A stretch of 64,000 nt of DNA from Panorpa germanica (GCA_963678705.1 OY783204.1:27476759-27540758); one strand, 5' to 3'; positions 48,700 through 61,760 are shown, counted from the first letter of the stretch. Translations and numbers: made by a program. The notes: a model not told the origin generated them from the letters alone.

Positions 48700-49570
48700 A
48701 CAAATATATTTTCCTAATAAGTTCCTCATTTTTAGGGGTTGTTTTTTTAATTTTTGATTGAAATAAAGGTTTTAGGTGAAATAAATACCTAAAAAATTAA
48801 GTCATGGTTCACAAGGCAATATTAATTTGCATTTTAATCTTTTTACGCAAGATTATATAGTATTACTTAATAAATTTATATATTAGTAAAAGATTTTCAA
48901 CGTCTTTCGCATTTTTTTATTAACTATATAACAGAATCATGTTAAACTTCGGTAAATAATGAAACGTTAGGTAAAAGATATTACGTAAAGTACTACATAA
49001 CTTTACGTTTTATGCTTAACGAGTAGTTTATTATATGAACCTTCAGAAATGTTACCTTTACATTTTCTTGCTATTTTCATCTGGTTAACTTTATTTTCAT
49101 TCAATGTTCAAAGTAATTTTTTTAAATTTAAATCAATGAACAAAATAAAATGACGAAAAGAAAAAAAAAAAAATAAGAAAACCTCGGAGAAAATAATGCT
49201 GATAAATCTCTGTATTAAATAAACACTATTCAAGAACGTTTCAAGAGTTTTCTTTGTAGCTTTTCAATCGGTGTTACTTTATCCATACATGCATAAATGG
49301 GATTTCCCAATTCCCAACACGTTTGGTTTGGTTACCCAATTTACAAGTATGACGTTTTAGAATATATATTTCGTTATTGGAAATGTAAATTAGTTTTTCG
49401 TTTAGTTTAGGATCTTATAAATATTTATACCGGGTTAACTCTTTAATTAATCGAATGGGTATGACGGCGCTTATGGGATATAGATTTTAAATTAAGTAGA
49501 GGTCGGTAATTGCTCTATGGATTGAATTTCTTGAGAGAGTATAGTAGAGATATTACCCGAGAAAAGCAAC
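48700..49570. other. No gene seen
   Basis: Very AT-rich, with an A-rich tract at 49155-49175. Confidence 0.4.
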
Positions 49571-49574
49571 GGCC

Positions 49575-49612
49575 CGATCAGGCCCTGACAAGGACCAGGG
49601 CGGGTCTGATCG
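49575..49612. other. GC-rich hairpin
   Basis: CGATCAG+GCCCTG (49575-49587) pairs with CAGGGC (49596-49601) and CTGATCG (49606-49612), giving 13 bp with an 8-nt loop and a 4-nt bulge. It stands out sharply from its AT-rich setting. Function unknown; it could be the core of a small repeat or a structured RNA. Confidence 0.5.
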
Positions 49613-50604
49613 TGAACTTGCAAAAACAAAAATTAGAAGATACTGTGACTCATTAACTCGTTATACGGTGTCTACTTAAAAAGCAATAACTTTTGCTGGT
49701 ACGTCTCAGATATTAACTTAAGCTCTTCATCTTATATGTATATGTAAGACTTAACATTCTTTCTATGTACTCGTACGATAATACATATGAGTGTATGTAA
49801 TAGAGTACATAAAGATATAAAATTTTATTTTTAAGAAAAATACCAACAAAAACTTATGGGCTATGAAATGTATAATCAAATCATACCAATAAAAAATTCT
49901 CCACATTTTAACAAATATTTTCCACCGAATTACATTCCCGGTCTCCGTTCCCCGTTTTGGTCTTCGTCTTGGGGTAGCTTTATATCGAAATATTTTTATA
50001 TTTTATTTTTTAGTTCGACTTCCGTTACGTTAGGTTATGTCTCTAATATTTAAGGGATGTTCTGTATAGAGGGGTGGTTTTCTATATATACTCGTTCTCT
50101 TATATACGTTTTATATAGTATAGTATATAATATTTTATGCCTTTATGATATAGTCTTATAGACTATATTTGTATCTAGTCCAAAACTGACCGAACCAAAG
50201 CAAACTCCCAAATGTTTTGATGTGAAAGGGTAGAAAGTAGAGTGGTGAAGGGGTAAAACCAACGCAAAGTTTCAGGAGTATCATATCTATATCGTATTTC
50301 ATATCGGTGGAAAAAAGGGATGAAAGGACATACGACAAAAACCGTGAAATATTGCCCTATCATACCACGGCTGCTACTTCCAGATATTTTTCTTTAAATA
50401 GTATTTACTACGTTTGCGGTTTATATTTACAAGTTCTTGGATATTTCACCACATCAAATAATTATCTAGTATTATATATTATAATGTTCCCGGTGTATGT
50501 TTCTATTCTTTTATTCTTATATGTAACTGAACTTTATACAGCTTGAAAACGGATTCGTCAATGTTTTTGAAAATGCCTATTTCGTAGAGAAAAAAATTGC
50601 AAGT
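49613..50604. other. No gene seen
   Basis: Overlapping short frames at 50156-50546 on both strands, none with splice or promoter support. Confidence 0.35.
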
Positions 50605-50926
50605 AGTGCGAATGGTGCAAATTATGCGAATTGTGTGAATGGTGCGAATTGTGCGATTAGTGCGAATAGTGTGAATTGTGCGAATTGTGCAAATTGTGTG
50701 AATTGTGCGAATTGTGTGAATGATGCGAATTGTGTGAATGGTGCGAATTGTGTGAATTGTGTGAATGATGCGAATGATGCGAATTGTGTGAATTGCGCGA
50801 ATTGTGCGAATTGTGCGAATTGTGCGATTAGTGCGAATAGTGTGAATTGTGCGAATTGTGCGAATAATGCAAATGAAGCGAATTCGGCGAATAGTGCGAA
50901 TTATGCGAATTGTGCGATGCGAAATG
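50605..50926. repeat. 9-bp minisatellite (GTGCGAATT)n, about 36 units
   Basis: Variants of GTGCGAATT (GTGTGAATT, ATGCGAATG and others) repeat for about 322 bp. A 40-bp block starting GTGCGATTAGTGCGAATAGT occurs at 50651 and again at 50822, exactly 19 units later, so there has been a higher-order duplication. Because the unit is a multiple of three, long frames stay open on both strands: N-C-A-type tripeptides on plus (50635-50973) and T-I-R/T-I-H on minus (50503-50988). I do not call either a gene. Confidence 0.95.
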
Positions 50927-50929
50927 CAC

Positions 50930-52333
50930 CTCCTCCTCTTGGCGCTTATGGATCTGTTATATACTATAATTAAATACACAAATCTCACGTTGGTTTATAA
51001 CGGAAAGAAAATCTGGTATACAGGAGTAGTAATATAAAGATTAACATTTCCTAACATATACAGACTTAATAAGTTTTCCATTCTTAGGGTAACTATAAGT
51101 AAGGGTGTGAGCTTTATGATGTTCCAACAAGACTCATCAGGATATGATAGTTGTCACAAAAGTTAAACAAGTACCAACAGAATAACTTTACCGTCAACTC
51201 AAGAACTTTCATAATAACATAAAATATACAACTGTAACTGACAAAATAATGACACAAAGACAAAATTAACATTCTATTATCTGGTTTGTTTCCTGACTTG
51301 TTTCGTTGTGTTGGTATTATGATACATTAGGCAGGAACAAGAGGAAGCTGAAAATAGCAGCTTAATATACTGTTTTAGTATTTATTACAGTCGTTATTAG
51401 TTTCTAGTATTATTGAATTACTCTTCTATGTTGGTATCTCTATTGTGCTTGTATTTATTAGGTTCTCAACGAAAGTTATGAATCAAGTTTGAATTTGAAT
51501 AATCTGAAAGTGCTTTTACTAATTTCTTCTTGTTGAAATCTTATATATTAACTGTCATTTACAAAATCATGTTCTTCAAAGTTTGCTTTATAAATTAAGT
51601 TACATGAATATCAGCTTCATCAAAGTAATTTGTTTTAATAATTGCTACAAAACTTTATGAATTCATAACATACATTTGTTGGTTTGTGATATTAATATAA
51701 CTCGTTCTTATTTTCATATAAAATCGTATCGAAATTGCAAGTTAAGGATGAGGTTTTATTTGTCAATAAAAAAAAGTCATGGCTCCGAGCTAGATGGTGG
51801 GGGATTCGCTGTACGAGACTATATTAAACAACATATTGTGACTCATTTATCGTAGTTTTCTTAATGTCAGTTACAAGACTACATTACAATGCAATGAAGA
51901 ATTACTATACAGCGTAGCTGGAGGATACAACGGCTTCAAAAGCTTCCGTTGTGTATGTACCGTGTAAGTGTATTGTAACAAGAGAGTGGGTTGGGTAGGA
52001 GGGGTGGCAGGAGGAGGGAAATACTGCATGGAAGTTAGTACGATGCACGTAGCAGTAACTGGAGCGCAGCGAGTATTTATTACTTAGTTGTAGCATGTCT
52101 ACAAACTACGGTACCACACGGCTACGATCGCTACGATGCAGTGGTATGGATAATACAGACGTGCTACGTGTGTCTACGTGTGTCTACGTGTGCAAGTGTT
52201 CAGGCGGAAATATTATAAAATGGTTTATACTAAAATACATTTATGATTATGTTTTTTTCTATTTTCTTTTACTGTTTCTTATAAAAGTTTTTAGTAAATG
52301 AGGTATTCATGATTGAAATAAGTTCGACGTTGA
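50930..52333. other. No secure gene; CG-richer block
   Basis: 51770-52200 is notably CG-richer, with a 10-bp tandem (TCTACGTGTG, about three units near 52170) and the exon candidate at 51913-51963. Could be a regulatory or exon-bearing patch. Confidence 0.35.
51913..51963 (+). CDS. Candidate 51-nt plus-strand exon
   Basis: Acceptor-like GAATTACTATACAG at 51912 and donor ACCGT|GTAAGTGTA at 51964 enclose 51 nt in a CG-richer patch. Two frames are open; one reads VAGGYNGFKSFRCVCT, the other RSWRIQRLQKLPLCMYR. The length is a multiple of three, as expected for a cassette exon. The polypyrimidine tract is weak and no partner exon is secure. A short inverted repeat (ACAACGG...CCGTTGT) within the segment is an alternative reason for its composition. 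Confidence 0.2.
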
Positions 52334-52337
52334 TTAA

Positions 52338-53001
52338 GGGGGAGGGGGGAAGGTTAAGGTTTCACCTTTCTTCATTTTAATTTTTATTTTATTTATTTAT
52401 ATTATTGTACAACATATTAAGTTTATTGTGTAAAAATTTGAAGTCGATTGGAGTAAAACTGTGGGAGATATAGAATTTTAAGTCTTCACCTCTCTTCTTC
52501 TTTCTCACACATACCTTTTTCAGAGACGGTGCCTTCTCTTGCTCGAAATCTACTGGACCGATTCTTTTGAAATTTTGCACACTCTCTCTTTACATAAATG
52601 CCGAGGTAATGCTTTCGAGTTTTTTTTTCATTTTTTTATTTTAACGTATTTTATAATAACAAAGTTTCTGATTTTCTTTATGAAAAATCGGTATTTTGAC
52701 TTTAAGTGCTGTAAAAAATTTAAAAATGAATAAAAAAAAGAAAAACTCGACAGCGTTACCTGCAGAAACTTATCAACTAATGAAATCATTTTGGTCTTTC
52801 GATTTCAGAAAATCTAGTGATGAGTTATGAGTGGCACCGCAATGTTACTTTTTTTATGACGTCTGCGGAGATTCGCTGTCAATGCCTCATTTTTTGACAT
52901 TTATTTATGAAAATTTCACAAAGTATTTTTCAAATGTTATTTTATCATGCAGTAATTATAGAAATAATTATGTATTAACTGTGTCGTCAAAAAACATTAT
53001 C
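52338..53001 (-). mobile_element. TTAA-family MITE in reverse (copy P5)
   Basis: TTAA at 52334-52337 precedes a G-rich end (GGGGGAGGGGGGAAGG). The body matches P4 in reverse down to CGTCAAAAAACATTAT and then meets CTTAA (TTAA at 53002-53005), so the last roughly 40 bp of the other end are missing. Three short frames over it are shadows. Confidence 0.7.
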
Positions 53002-53009
53002 TTAAGAGC

Positions 53010-53908
53010 TATTATAAAGTGTTACATTTGCTACAGTGCTTAAACAATTACTTGAAGTAGTAAATATTTATATTATTTATGTGAACTAATATATATACAG
53101 ATACAAATGCATAATGTTTGTCAGAATAAAAGCAGAGGACAATTTTAACATGACAGCTCATACATTGCAAAAACATGTCAAGATATTTTCTATTTATTGG
53201 TTAGCAGGTGTTGCCAATTTAGCAACTGTTTTTATCAAGTGTCATTCGGTTGGATTTAATATCATCTAAATTGTAACAGATGCTATCTTATTCATAATAT
53301 AGCTATCTCACTCTTTCCATATACTTTTAAAACTAATTTCAGAACCTTGTTATTATTATTTATGAAAATAAATTTATGTATCGTTCACAATGAATTTTCT
53401 AAAACAGCAAGTCACTGTTTTTTGTTAGCGTTATGACGTTGTTGCAAGAAACTAGCGATTTATTTATGAATATGCATTTTCTCAACTACAAATTTGATGA
53501 GGAAATGTTAAATATATCAACGGTTTACTTTGTGTACGTGTTTATTTTCACAAAGGATGACAGAAAGCTTTAAAGGTTTTTGTTGGTTTTTCATTTCTTA
53601 GTTCTTGAAAGATGACACAGTGTTTTGTGTTATCAATAGAACGAACGACTTCTTAGTTATGACAGAAAGAGATTAAAGTGAAAGAAGCGTAAAATTATGT
53701 TTTATAGACTTTTTGTACAATATATCAGGGGCGCACACTATTTTAGGAACGATAATTGTACGCCTTCTTGAAATTGTTGCTTGTAATAATCCTATTGCCT
53801 GTACTGAGGTAACTACAATGATTTAAATTATATGTTGGATAGAGAAGACAGGAAGAAACCCAGTGAACATTTTGAGGTTTTATTCATTACTGAGGTTTTT
53901 GTCATAAT
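53010..53908. other. No gene seen
   Basis: AT-rich without recognised repeats. Confidence 0.4.
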
Positions 53909-54110
53909 CGCGTTTGTTTTCTATTCAGTTGTTCATAGGGAATGTCTCTTTTATGAGCTATAGATGGCGCAACGACTGCTCACTGTTGAATAAAAGCGAC
54001 TCCTGTGACAGATAGGGAATCAATTTGAACTAAAATTGATTTTCTGTGTGTTGCTCCAACTTGTGAAATGTTAGAATTGAAATGTACGCGTGACTAGAAC
54101 TTCACCTAGC
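53909..54110 (-). repeat. Dispersed repeat, copy 2 (inverted partner at 1.3 kb)
   Basis: Reverse-complement match to 1258-1445, including the CAATTTGAACTAAAATTG and CTTTTATGAGCTATAGATGG regions. The two copies lie about 52.6 kb apart in opposite orientation. Confidence 0.7.
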
Positions 54111-54489
54111 CAACTAAAGAGCATTATCATCAGATCGAATACATGCTTAATTTAGCATTTATAACGATTTTACTATGATAACTAAAATACAATTTACTAA
54201 ACTACCCCTTTAGATATGCACCAACAAAGGTAAGGGTTCCTTTATTGAAAATTTTACCTTTTCTTTTTTATGGTGGTAGTTGTATGTATATATCCTCTTA
54301 ATAAAATAGAAAGTTTTACAAAGATGGTAGGAATTCCTAAGCTGTCAGCAGAATTCTAATGCAATAGGACTAAAAAAGGGTCAGAACATTATTCCTAAGG
54401 GACTTTAATATTCGCTTGTCAACTGCGGAAGGGAATGTTGGATGAACATTATTCTGCATACCTGAAAATCTTGGGACTTATATTCGAAT

Positions 54490-54493
54490 TATA

Positions 54494-54535
<42 letters not shown>

Positions 54536-54536
54536 C

Positions 54537-54583
<47 letters not shown>
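54490..54583. repeat. (TA)n microsatellite with TACA interruptions
   Basis: About 94 bp of TA dinucleotide broken by three ACAT steps. Confidence 0.95.
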
Positions 54584-54584
<1 letters not shown>

Positions 54585-56413
54585 CTTTTACATTATCTAA
54601 TAAAACTTTGTTTATCAAATCATAATATTCAGTACCTACAAAAACACATCTTTACTTTACAATAAACAAACTTAAAAGAAATGAGCGATTCTAAGATCGC
54701 TAAACTTTTACACTTTATTGAAAACTCCTTCAACTACAATATAATAATTATTCCACAGTACAAATAAAACTTTATTCTGAACAAATATCACTAAATTCAT
54801 TTTCATTTTTCATCTGAAACATCATCATAAACCCTGGTATTTCTAATTATGGTTTAACAGTTGTTTAAATCACACACATTAAAGTGCATAGTTATTGACA
54901 AATGAATTACTTTAAACAGATTGCAGTTTATAAGCTAGCAGCAAATAGAATTTCAAAAGATCCAACATCACAACCGCTATTAGTATTTTCTGATCCGACC
55001 GTGCTCCATTTTCCTCTCAGCATTCAACTTGTATACAACTTTAATTAACTAATTTTTCTTTCTATTCATTTTTCTCTTCTTCTTTTGTACCACTTGTATT
55101 TTTACAATTCAGCTATAAATCGAAATAAAAGTACATACATAGATCTAAATGTAATTACTGACTTTTCCATTGAATTGGTAACGATTTCGTAGCTGTATTG
55201 ACGAAGTGGAGGGGGAAGCGTAGCACGGTACGTAGCACAACGTAACGTAGAGTAGAGATACGTATTGAACCGTAGAAACACTACGCTATAAAGCTAAAGA
55301 AAATATCGTAGTATTATTTTACTACTTGACTACTAAGTACTATAGCACTTAAGTTGAAATGAGATTTTTTTAATAAAGTACATGGAATGATACCATGAAT
55401 TTAGTTAAGTAATTGAGATTTAATTTTATACGGTGAATAAAATCGTAATGACTTTATTCGTTGATATATTTCAATATTATTACTTCAGTGTTTTTTCATT
55501 CTACTGACTATAGTCCAGTGCAATTAAGCTTATATATTTGCATAGGTTGGAGACAATTATGAAAACAGTGTGAAAGCTCTAGAATAAGTTTGCTGGTCTT
55601 TAAAAGCATCATGGATTACTGTATATTGGTTTTATATCTAGTTTTATAGACGTAAAAGTAATAGAAATAGTCTATAAATATAGAATTTCTGAACAAACGT
55701 ATTGCTAGCAACTTTTCTTCTACGAAATAAATTATTTTGAGGTTAAATTGTAATTGTATTAAATTTAAGGCATAAAACAGCAGAACGACTAAAAAGGCTA
55801 TCATTGTAAACTTACTTACATATTTATAGTTCAAGAAAATAAAAAAAAACATAATTCTTTCAAGTTACACTGTGCTACCATTTCATTTTATTAATGTTAA
55901 CTTAAGACATAAAGATTATTACGAATAAAAAAGGAAATAGTAATTGCATTAAATAAATTGTATAACTCTTATTGTATTGTAGGTAGAACTAGGGGTAAGT
56001 AGCGGGTTCGAGCAAGTACGTAGTATAAACTCCATTAAATTGAAGTTAAATAATTGTATATCATAAAACTTTATGTGTTTGTATTGAAAAAAGAAATGAA
56101 AAAAAATCTGAAATGACTTTATTTAACGTTTAACTGTTATTGTAATATGTAATGTGATTAAACCGCAATAACTTTTAAAGTGCGTTATAAATTTAATGAT
56201 TGCTTCTACAATTTATTTTGTAGGTGAACGTTAAATAAACATATTCTTTTGTAAGTTAAATGTAAGTATATTTTACAAATGTTTGCACAGCATTTATTAT
56301 AAGGAGATTAAAATTATATTTATTATTAAATGCGGTATTTGTTTGTGAAACTTTGTTAGCTATGGTACTATGGAAATTAATTCGTGACGCGTTACTCGTT
56401 ACGTTGATTTGTT
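54584..56413. other. No gene seen
   Basis: A patch of ACGTAG-like words at 55205-55290 (GCACGGTACGTAGCACAACG) hints at a decayed short tandem. The 78-codon minus-strand frame at 55616-55852 is AT-driven. Confidence 0.35.
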
Positions 56414-56439
56414 TATATATATTATATATATATATATAT
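56414..56439. repeat. Short TA-rich tract
   Basis: TATATATATTATATATATAT-type tract, left border of the 56440-56973 segment. Confidence 0.8.
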
Positions 56440-56969
56440 CGGCCTTTAGAAAAGCTTTGGGTACACTATAATCATTTTTAAGTTAGTAAGAAAAATTGGT
56501 TAAAATCTGGGTTACTTTGCAAAAGAAGAAATTGTCCAAAATTTAAGAAATATTCTAGCAAGTGTCATACCATTTTGGAATCCTTATTAAGTGCGTCAAC
56601 TTTTAATGTTACTTGCCAAACTCGCACAGTACATTTTTCACTCAAAGTTTGGCGAAGAATTTATCTTGAAAATTTGGTTGGAAAAAAGTGTCAATATCTT
56701 CTAAGCTGGAGCAGTTGGCTTTACATTTTAGACAAGAGTTTATAGAAAAATTATTCAAGATCACACAACAAAAATTTTTTTGGAAAAAGTTAAGATTTGC
56801 AGCAACAGGAGTGAAAAAGGCTGTCGCAGTGTCGCAGATTTTCTCAATTTTTTTTAAATACCAATAATTTTTAAAATATTCAACTTAGAATTTTTTTAAT
56901 ATTTTTCTGATAATTATTATGCCTTGGGCTATGACCCACTTCCGGCTTGACGTCGATTTCTGGGACACC

Positions 56970-56973
<4 letters not shown>
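56440..56973. mobile_element. Possible element bounded by TA tracts
   Basis: About 534 bp between two TA tracts. The right end GGGACACCCTG followed by TATATA is the complement of CAGGGTGTCCC, a common end of insect mariner-like elements, where TA is the target. The left end does not match it, so the assignment is tentative. No ORF. Confidence 0.35.

Positions 56974-57021
<48 letters not shown>
56972..57021. repeat. (TA)n microsatellite
   Basis: About 50 bp of pure TA directly after GGGACACCCTG. Confidence 0.95.
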
Positions 57022-57024
<3 letters not shown>

Positions 57025-59284
57025 ATATGCCTTTACTGAGTGCTTAATTTTATTTAATTACTTTCTTAAACGGGTATCGTTATGAAAATTATCTATTAAA
57101 AAAAGCTATGAAACCTAGGTCACCAAAATTTTAAGACTCTTAAATTGTCATCATTCCCGTAACCTTCTAAAACTAATTTCAATGGTATACCTTCAACAAA
57201 GAGCTTAAAAGTCTTTTATTTTCAAACAACCTAATACCAGACTTCACGTAATTTAAATATCAGTTAGCCAATTGTTTTCCACGATTGTTCACCACACAGG
57301 ACATTCATTTTCCAAAGGACAGTCTTACTATTGTTTAAAACAAACGATGCGTTAACAATTCAATTTGCTTTCGAATCATTTAATCATTTAAAGCTTCAGA
57401 TTCGTTTAGTGCAGCACAAAAAAAAACAAGAAGGAAAAAGAAGAAGAAGAAATAACGGCAGCTTTCCCAAACTTTCATGAAAAAAATAAATAGTAAAACA
57501 AGAAAGACAATTCGACTGAGTGAATCCTAGCAAAGGATCATTCTGATGGAAGGAGAAAAGTAGAATCGAGCTTTAATAAATCAATGAGCTTTCATTTTTC
57601 CTTTTATAATTTGTCGAATTGTATTTTTTTGTAATTAACTTGTTTACGTAACAGAATCTTAAGAGGTGCATTTTTAGCGCAGGATTAAGGTAGTTGTGTG
57701 TTATATTTATTTAAAAAAAAAAATGAGTTTTATTTCAAGCTATACAAAACAAAAATAACTTTTCTATTAATCAAATACTACTAGTAAACTCTATATATAC
57801 TGGATTTATTTCAGAGAACCTTTGACAAAAAATATTTATATGAACTAAAATATTATGTAAAAGGAACCCATATAGTCTGTCTGATAGCCAGAGGGGTCAT
57901 CGACTATTGCTGTGACAGTTTTCAAATGTACTATAATATAATATCCTCTTATATATACATGAAAAGTATGTACTAATTGTACTAAAACGAAATACAATGG
58001 GTTTCAAAGGTTCCAAAGTAATTTAACGATAAAACAAACACAGAGACAAATAAATGAACGAAACCCAGTACATGTTTCATGCATTAGTGCAGAGATGTTA
58101 AACCTATAGTACGCGTAACAGGGATGTCAACAGTTTGTACTTCAGAGTTAAATAATTAACAGATATATAAAAATGGTCACCAATAATATGGGGAAAGTAA
58201 TTGTGAAGTATATACAAACGCTGCTGCCTTACGAGGGCCTTACCATGTAAACCTGATAGGGTTCTAGTCAGGTTAGACCGTGAATTATTCCAGAAAAGGT
58301 TTACCAGCTCTGCATCAATGTATACGGATTATTACCACATTGCTGCATGCAACCCACCCGGCCAACATAATATGAGCAGAGTAGTGAACATGATTTTATT
58401 TTTAAAAACAAAAAATAAATACGATGGAAATATTCACATAAACTTAGGGCTCCTAGCTCTATTGCTTTCTTTTGTAATAAAAGATTTTTTCTAGTGCAGT
58501 AATTGTTTGTTTTGTTTGTTTGTTACGATGCAAAAAACCGTATAAAAGGTTTGGCTTTTGTTTTAAATGTGGAATTTTATTATTTTTTAATTAAATTGTA
58601 ATCAGATAAAACTTGGAGTAATATTTTAAAAATTCAACACTACTAGGAAAATAGAAAATTCTTTTGTAGAAGATAATTTTATTAACAAAATATTATGTAA
58701 ATGTGAAATATATATTATGGATAAAATGTTATTATAATAGAAATATTAGATACCATATAAAATGGTTGCTAATGCGCAAACTTGAGACAAATTCTCTTCA
58801 GACCAAGACGTGCCGCTAATTGGCCATCTAATGTCAATGGCCGTTTGGTTGACAACAGTTTAAATTCGTTTCATACTTATAAATTATTAAAATTATTTGT
58901 GTCTCGCACTCTCGTTTAGTTTAATTGAACTTTGAACTTTTTTTCGTCAATGTTCCTAATCGTTTTTTTATTATTTTATTAATCAATTACTAAAATGCAT
59001 CTGCCTGCATATTGAAACTGATGTCATAAATGCGTGACGTATGTAATTAAATTTAATAATTCTCTCTTTCTCGCTCTCTTTTACGCATTTGTAATATATT
59101 TATTATTTCTACGCACGTCAAAGTCTACTGCAGTAATTTGCCTCAAATATATTTGTTTTAAATTAATTAAAAAATAAATTGAAATTTTCTTAGCCATAAT
59201 ATAGCCGGTTCAAATCGTTATGAGTTGCGCGAAATTTTGCAAATTTGACGTAAATGGATAATCTTGCGATATTATATTGATATT
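57022..59284. other. No gene seen
   Basis: AT-rich. CATGTAAACCTGATAGGGTT (58246-58265) loosely matches the extra block of the 35.3-kb repeat (around 35730), so a diverged copy may be here. Confidence 0.35.
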
Positions 59285-59430
59285 TTTAAAGATTAAGTAA
59301 GAGAAAGAGCGATTTGTTGAAGAGGAATTATTGAAAGCAGGAAAGTGGAGGTGGATAACTGCAGTATGGAGAAGAATGAATGATAAAAATAAGTAGCGGA
59401 AATAAAAAAATAGAAAAAAGAAGGAGATCA
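59285..59430 (+). repeat. Possible degenerate copy of the 15.3-kb LINE family
   Basis: Purine-rich plus strand with GAATTATTGAAAGCAGGAAA and GGTGGATAACTGCAGTATGG, parallel to LLKGGSEGKRWMAEI at 15.5 kb. Weak alignment only. Confidence 0.25.
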
Positions 59431-61676
59431 CATGAGGTGGAGGATGAAAATTTATAATATTTTGAATAGTTTAAGTGTTAAGAGAAAATAAATGAAATGT
59501 AAATATAAGTTTAATTAAAAAGTATGTAGCAATTATTTTACTGTCAACAGAACAAAGCAGCATCCATATTTAAATGGATGGACCACTAAGTATCTCGACA
59601 TAAAACGTATAAATAGAAATGATGATACAAAATACTGTTTATTGTAATAAAAATGAAACGAAAAATAAATTACATGATGCAATGTTACACGCTTTTAATG
59701 AATAAGTCATGAAATTAATTAACGCTGTAATTTATATCTTTTTATTCCGTCTTAAACCAGTTTTAATCAGATGATATTATGATATGTTAGGAGATAAATT
59801 AATTAAGAGTATTGTTATGTATTCGAAACTAAATACCGGTTGGTTATCTCCACTTATCAAGATAAACGTTTTATAAATCCAGAACAGATCGAACAATGAC
59901 ATGTGTTTTGAAAATAACTATTTCTTTTATTGGTAATTGGTATTGGTATTATATTGGTAATCGTTATTGAGCTTACTCATTACATTTGAAGCGAAACAAA
60001 GGAAATTTAACCGCTGTAATCTGTCAATGATATATAGTCCTATTTGACAGCCCTTTTACTTGAATTTTGAAGCATAAATAGTATGAAAACTCTTATGATT
60101 TTCCTCTAGTCGCATAAATCATCTAACTCTCCAACTAAATGATGAAATAAACACACAATCATATAATTAAATAAAGTTTGCCGCCCATAATATCAAAATG
60201 ATGACCCGGGCGAGCTAAAGCTCCTCCTCTTTTGTGAATTTGATACACATTAGTTATATTTTCCAAATGATTAGAAAATAATATGTCAGCGTCGTTTCCC
60301 CCAAGTTTCACCCATTTTCTTTTCCTAGATGTTAGTGCGTAGTGTGTATTTGCTGGGAAAGCATGTATTTTCTATTTGTACGTTTTCACAAGCTCTCGAT
60401 CGATAATTTTCATCACGGAGAAGCAATAACTATTCGAGCGCTTGTTGATAACAATGTAATCAAATAATAATAACGTTAATTAAGTGAATTAATTAGGAAA
60501 TTCGACTGGGATCATGTTTTTATGGGTGAACATGAAACTAATAAATATAAAATTATGATATTGGTAATATTGTTTATTGATAATGATCTTGTTTAGTAGT
60601 TATTGAACAAATATTCTCTTTACTAACTAACAATAAAATTAAAATAAATAATAATCCGTATTTTTTATAAAATAAGCTTTTACCTACAAAGCGGGGAAAT
60701 TGGAAATAATTTTACAATATTTTCAGAGTGTTGCCAATTTTGAAATACCATTCCTTCAATAAGAAACCAAAGAAAGAAGTTAACAAAGCATTTATTAATA
60801 AAAGTAATCATTTTTATGTTAACTAAACGTTACATATACATAACTATGTGTAACGGGTTCATTAGAAGACCTTTTATAATATGTCTTAAGCTAATTTAAT
60901 ACGATTTCCTTTAATAATAAATAAAGGAACCGGAAAGTTTTATTGAATACATTCTCAGACATCTTTTATTTCTTTTATCTCGCAACATAAAGAGAGTATA
61001 TTAATTAACGAATATAAGAAAACGAAGAACGACATGCTACACTAGTGACATCTCTGTATCACAGAATGAAATGTCTTGTCTTGTGTTTCCCCTTAATTTT
61101 ATTTTTAAATTTATTACTTGTCTGAATGAAAGCAATTAAAAATATGAAAATTTTGTGGAGGAAAATCAACAATAAAATAAATAAATGTTAACAAGCTTTT
61201 TATCATCAGCAGTATTACAATGGAAATGTATTTTCATTTTCCTTTTACAGATGGAAATATAAAATGTACATTTGTAAGAAAATGTTAAACATCAACGATT
61301 TGATGATTCAATTGTTAAAATGTCTTGTGCTGTTAATTCTCCGATGCGGAAGAATTTTATGAATTGCAGACTTTATTATTTATTAGTAATAATAAATCAA
61401 TTATTTCTATAGGAAAAGAAGAAAATGTCGCTCGTTAAGAAATGTTATATTTAAAAGGAAAAAATCACACAAAAGAAAAGGGTTGTGTCGATGAACTACA
61501 AAGTTATTCTTTTTTAATTGTTTTCCGAGTTTTAACAAAAATGGAAAACCACATTTATCATTTAAAAAAATGTTAAATTTCCAATGCATTAATAAATTTC
61601 AAAACACAGTTTTGATTTTAAAAATTTTCTACCTTACTCAGCTTTCCACTTAATCCTTATATTTAAATTTAGTAGA
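59431..61676. other. Intron-like, no gene seen
   Basis: AT-rich. A strong acceptor CATTTTCCTTTTACAG at 61251 and a weak donor at 61275 enclose 23 nt, not called. Confidence 0.4.
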
Positions 61677-61760
61677 TCAAAGCTGGTCTGGTTTCTTCTT
61701 AAGTACAAATGATAATTTATTTATATCAAAGGTATCTAAAAGATTTTTCTTAATTTCCAG

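Noticed and set aside
48368-48757. 129-codon plus-strand ORF
   Set aside because: Antisense shadow of a LINE fragment plus AT-rich flank.
50503-50988. 161-codon minus-strand and 112-codon plus-strand ORFs
   Set aside because: Produced by a 9-bp tandem array, which cannot create stops by periodicity; no start context or splice signals support translation.
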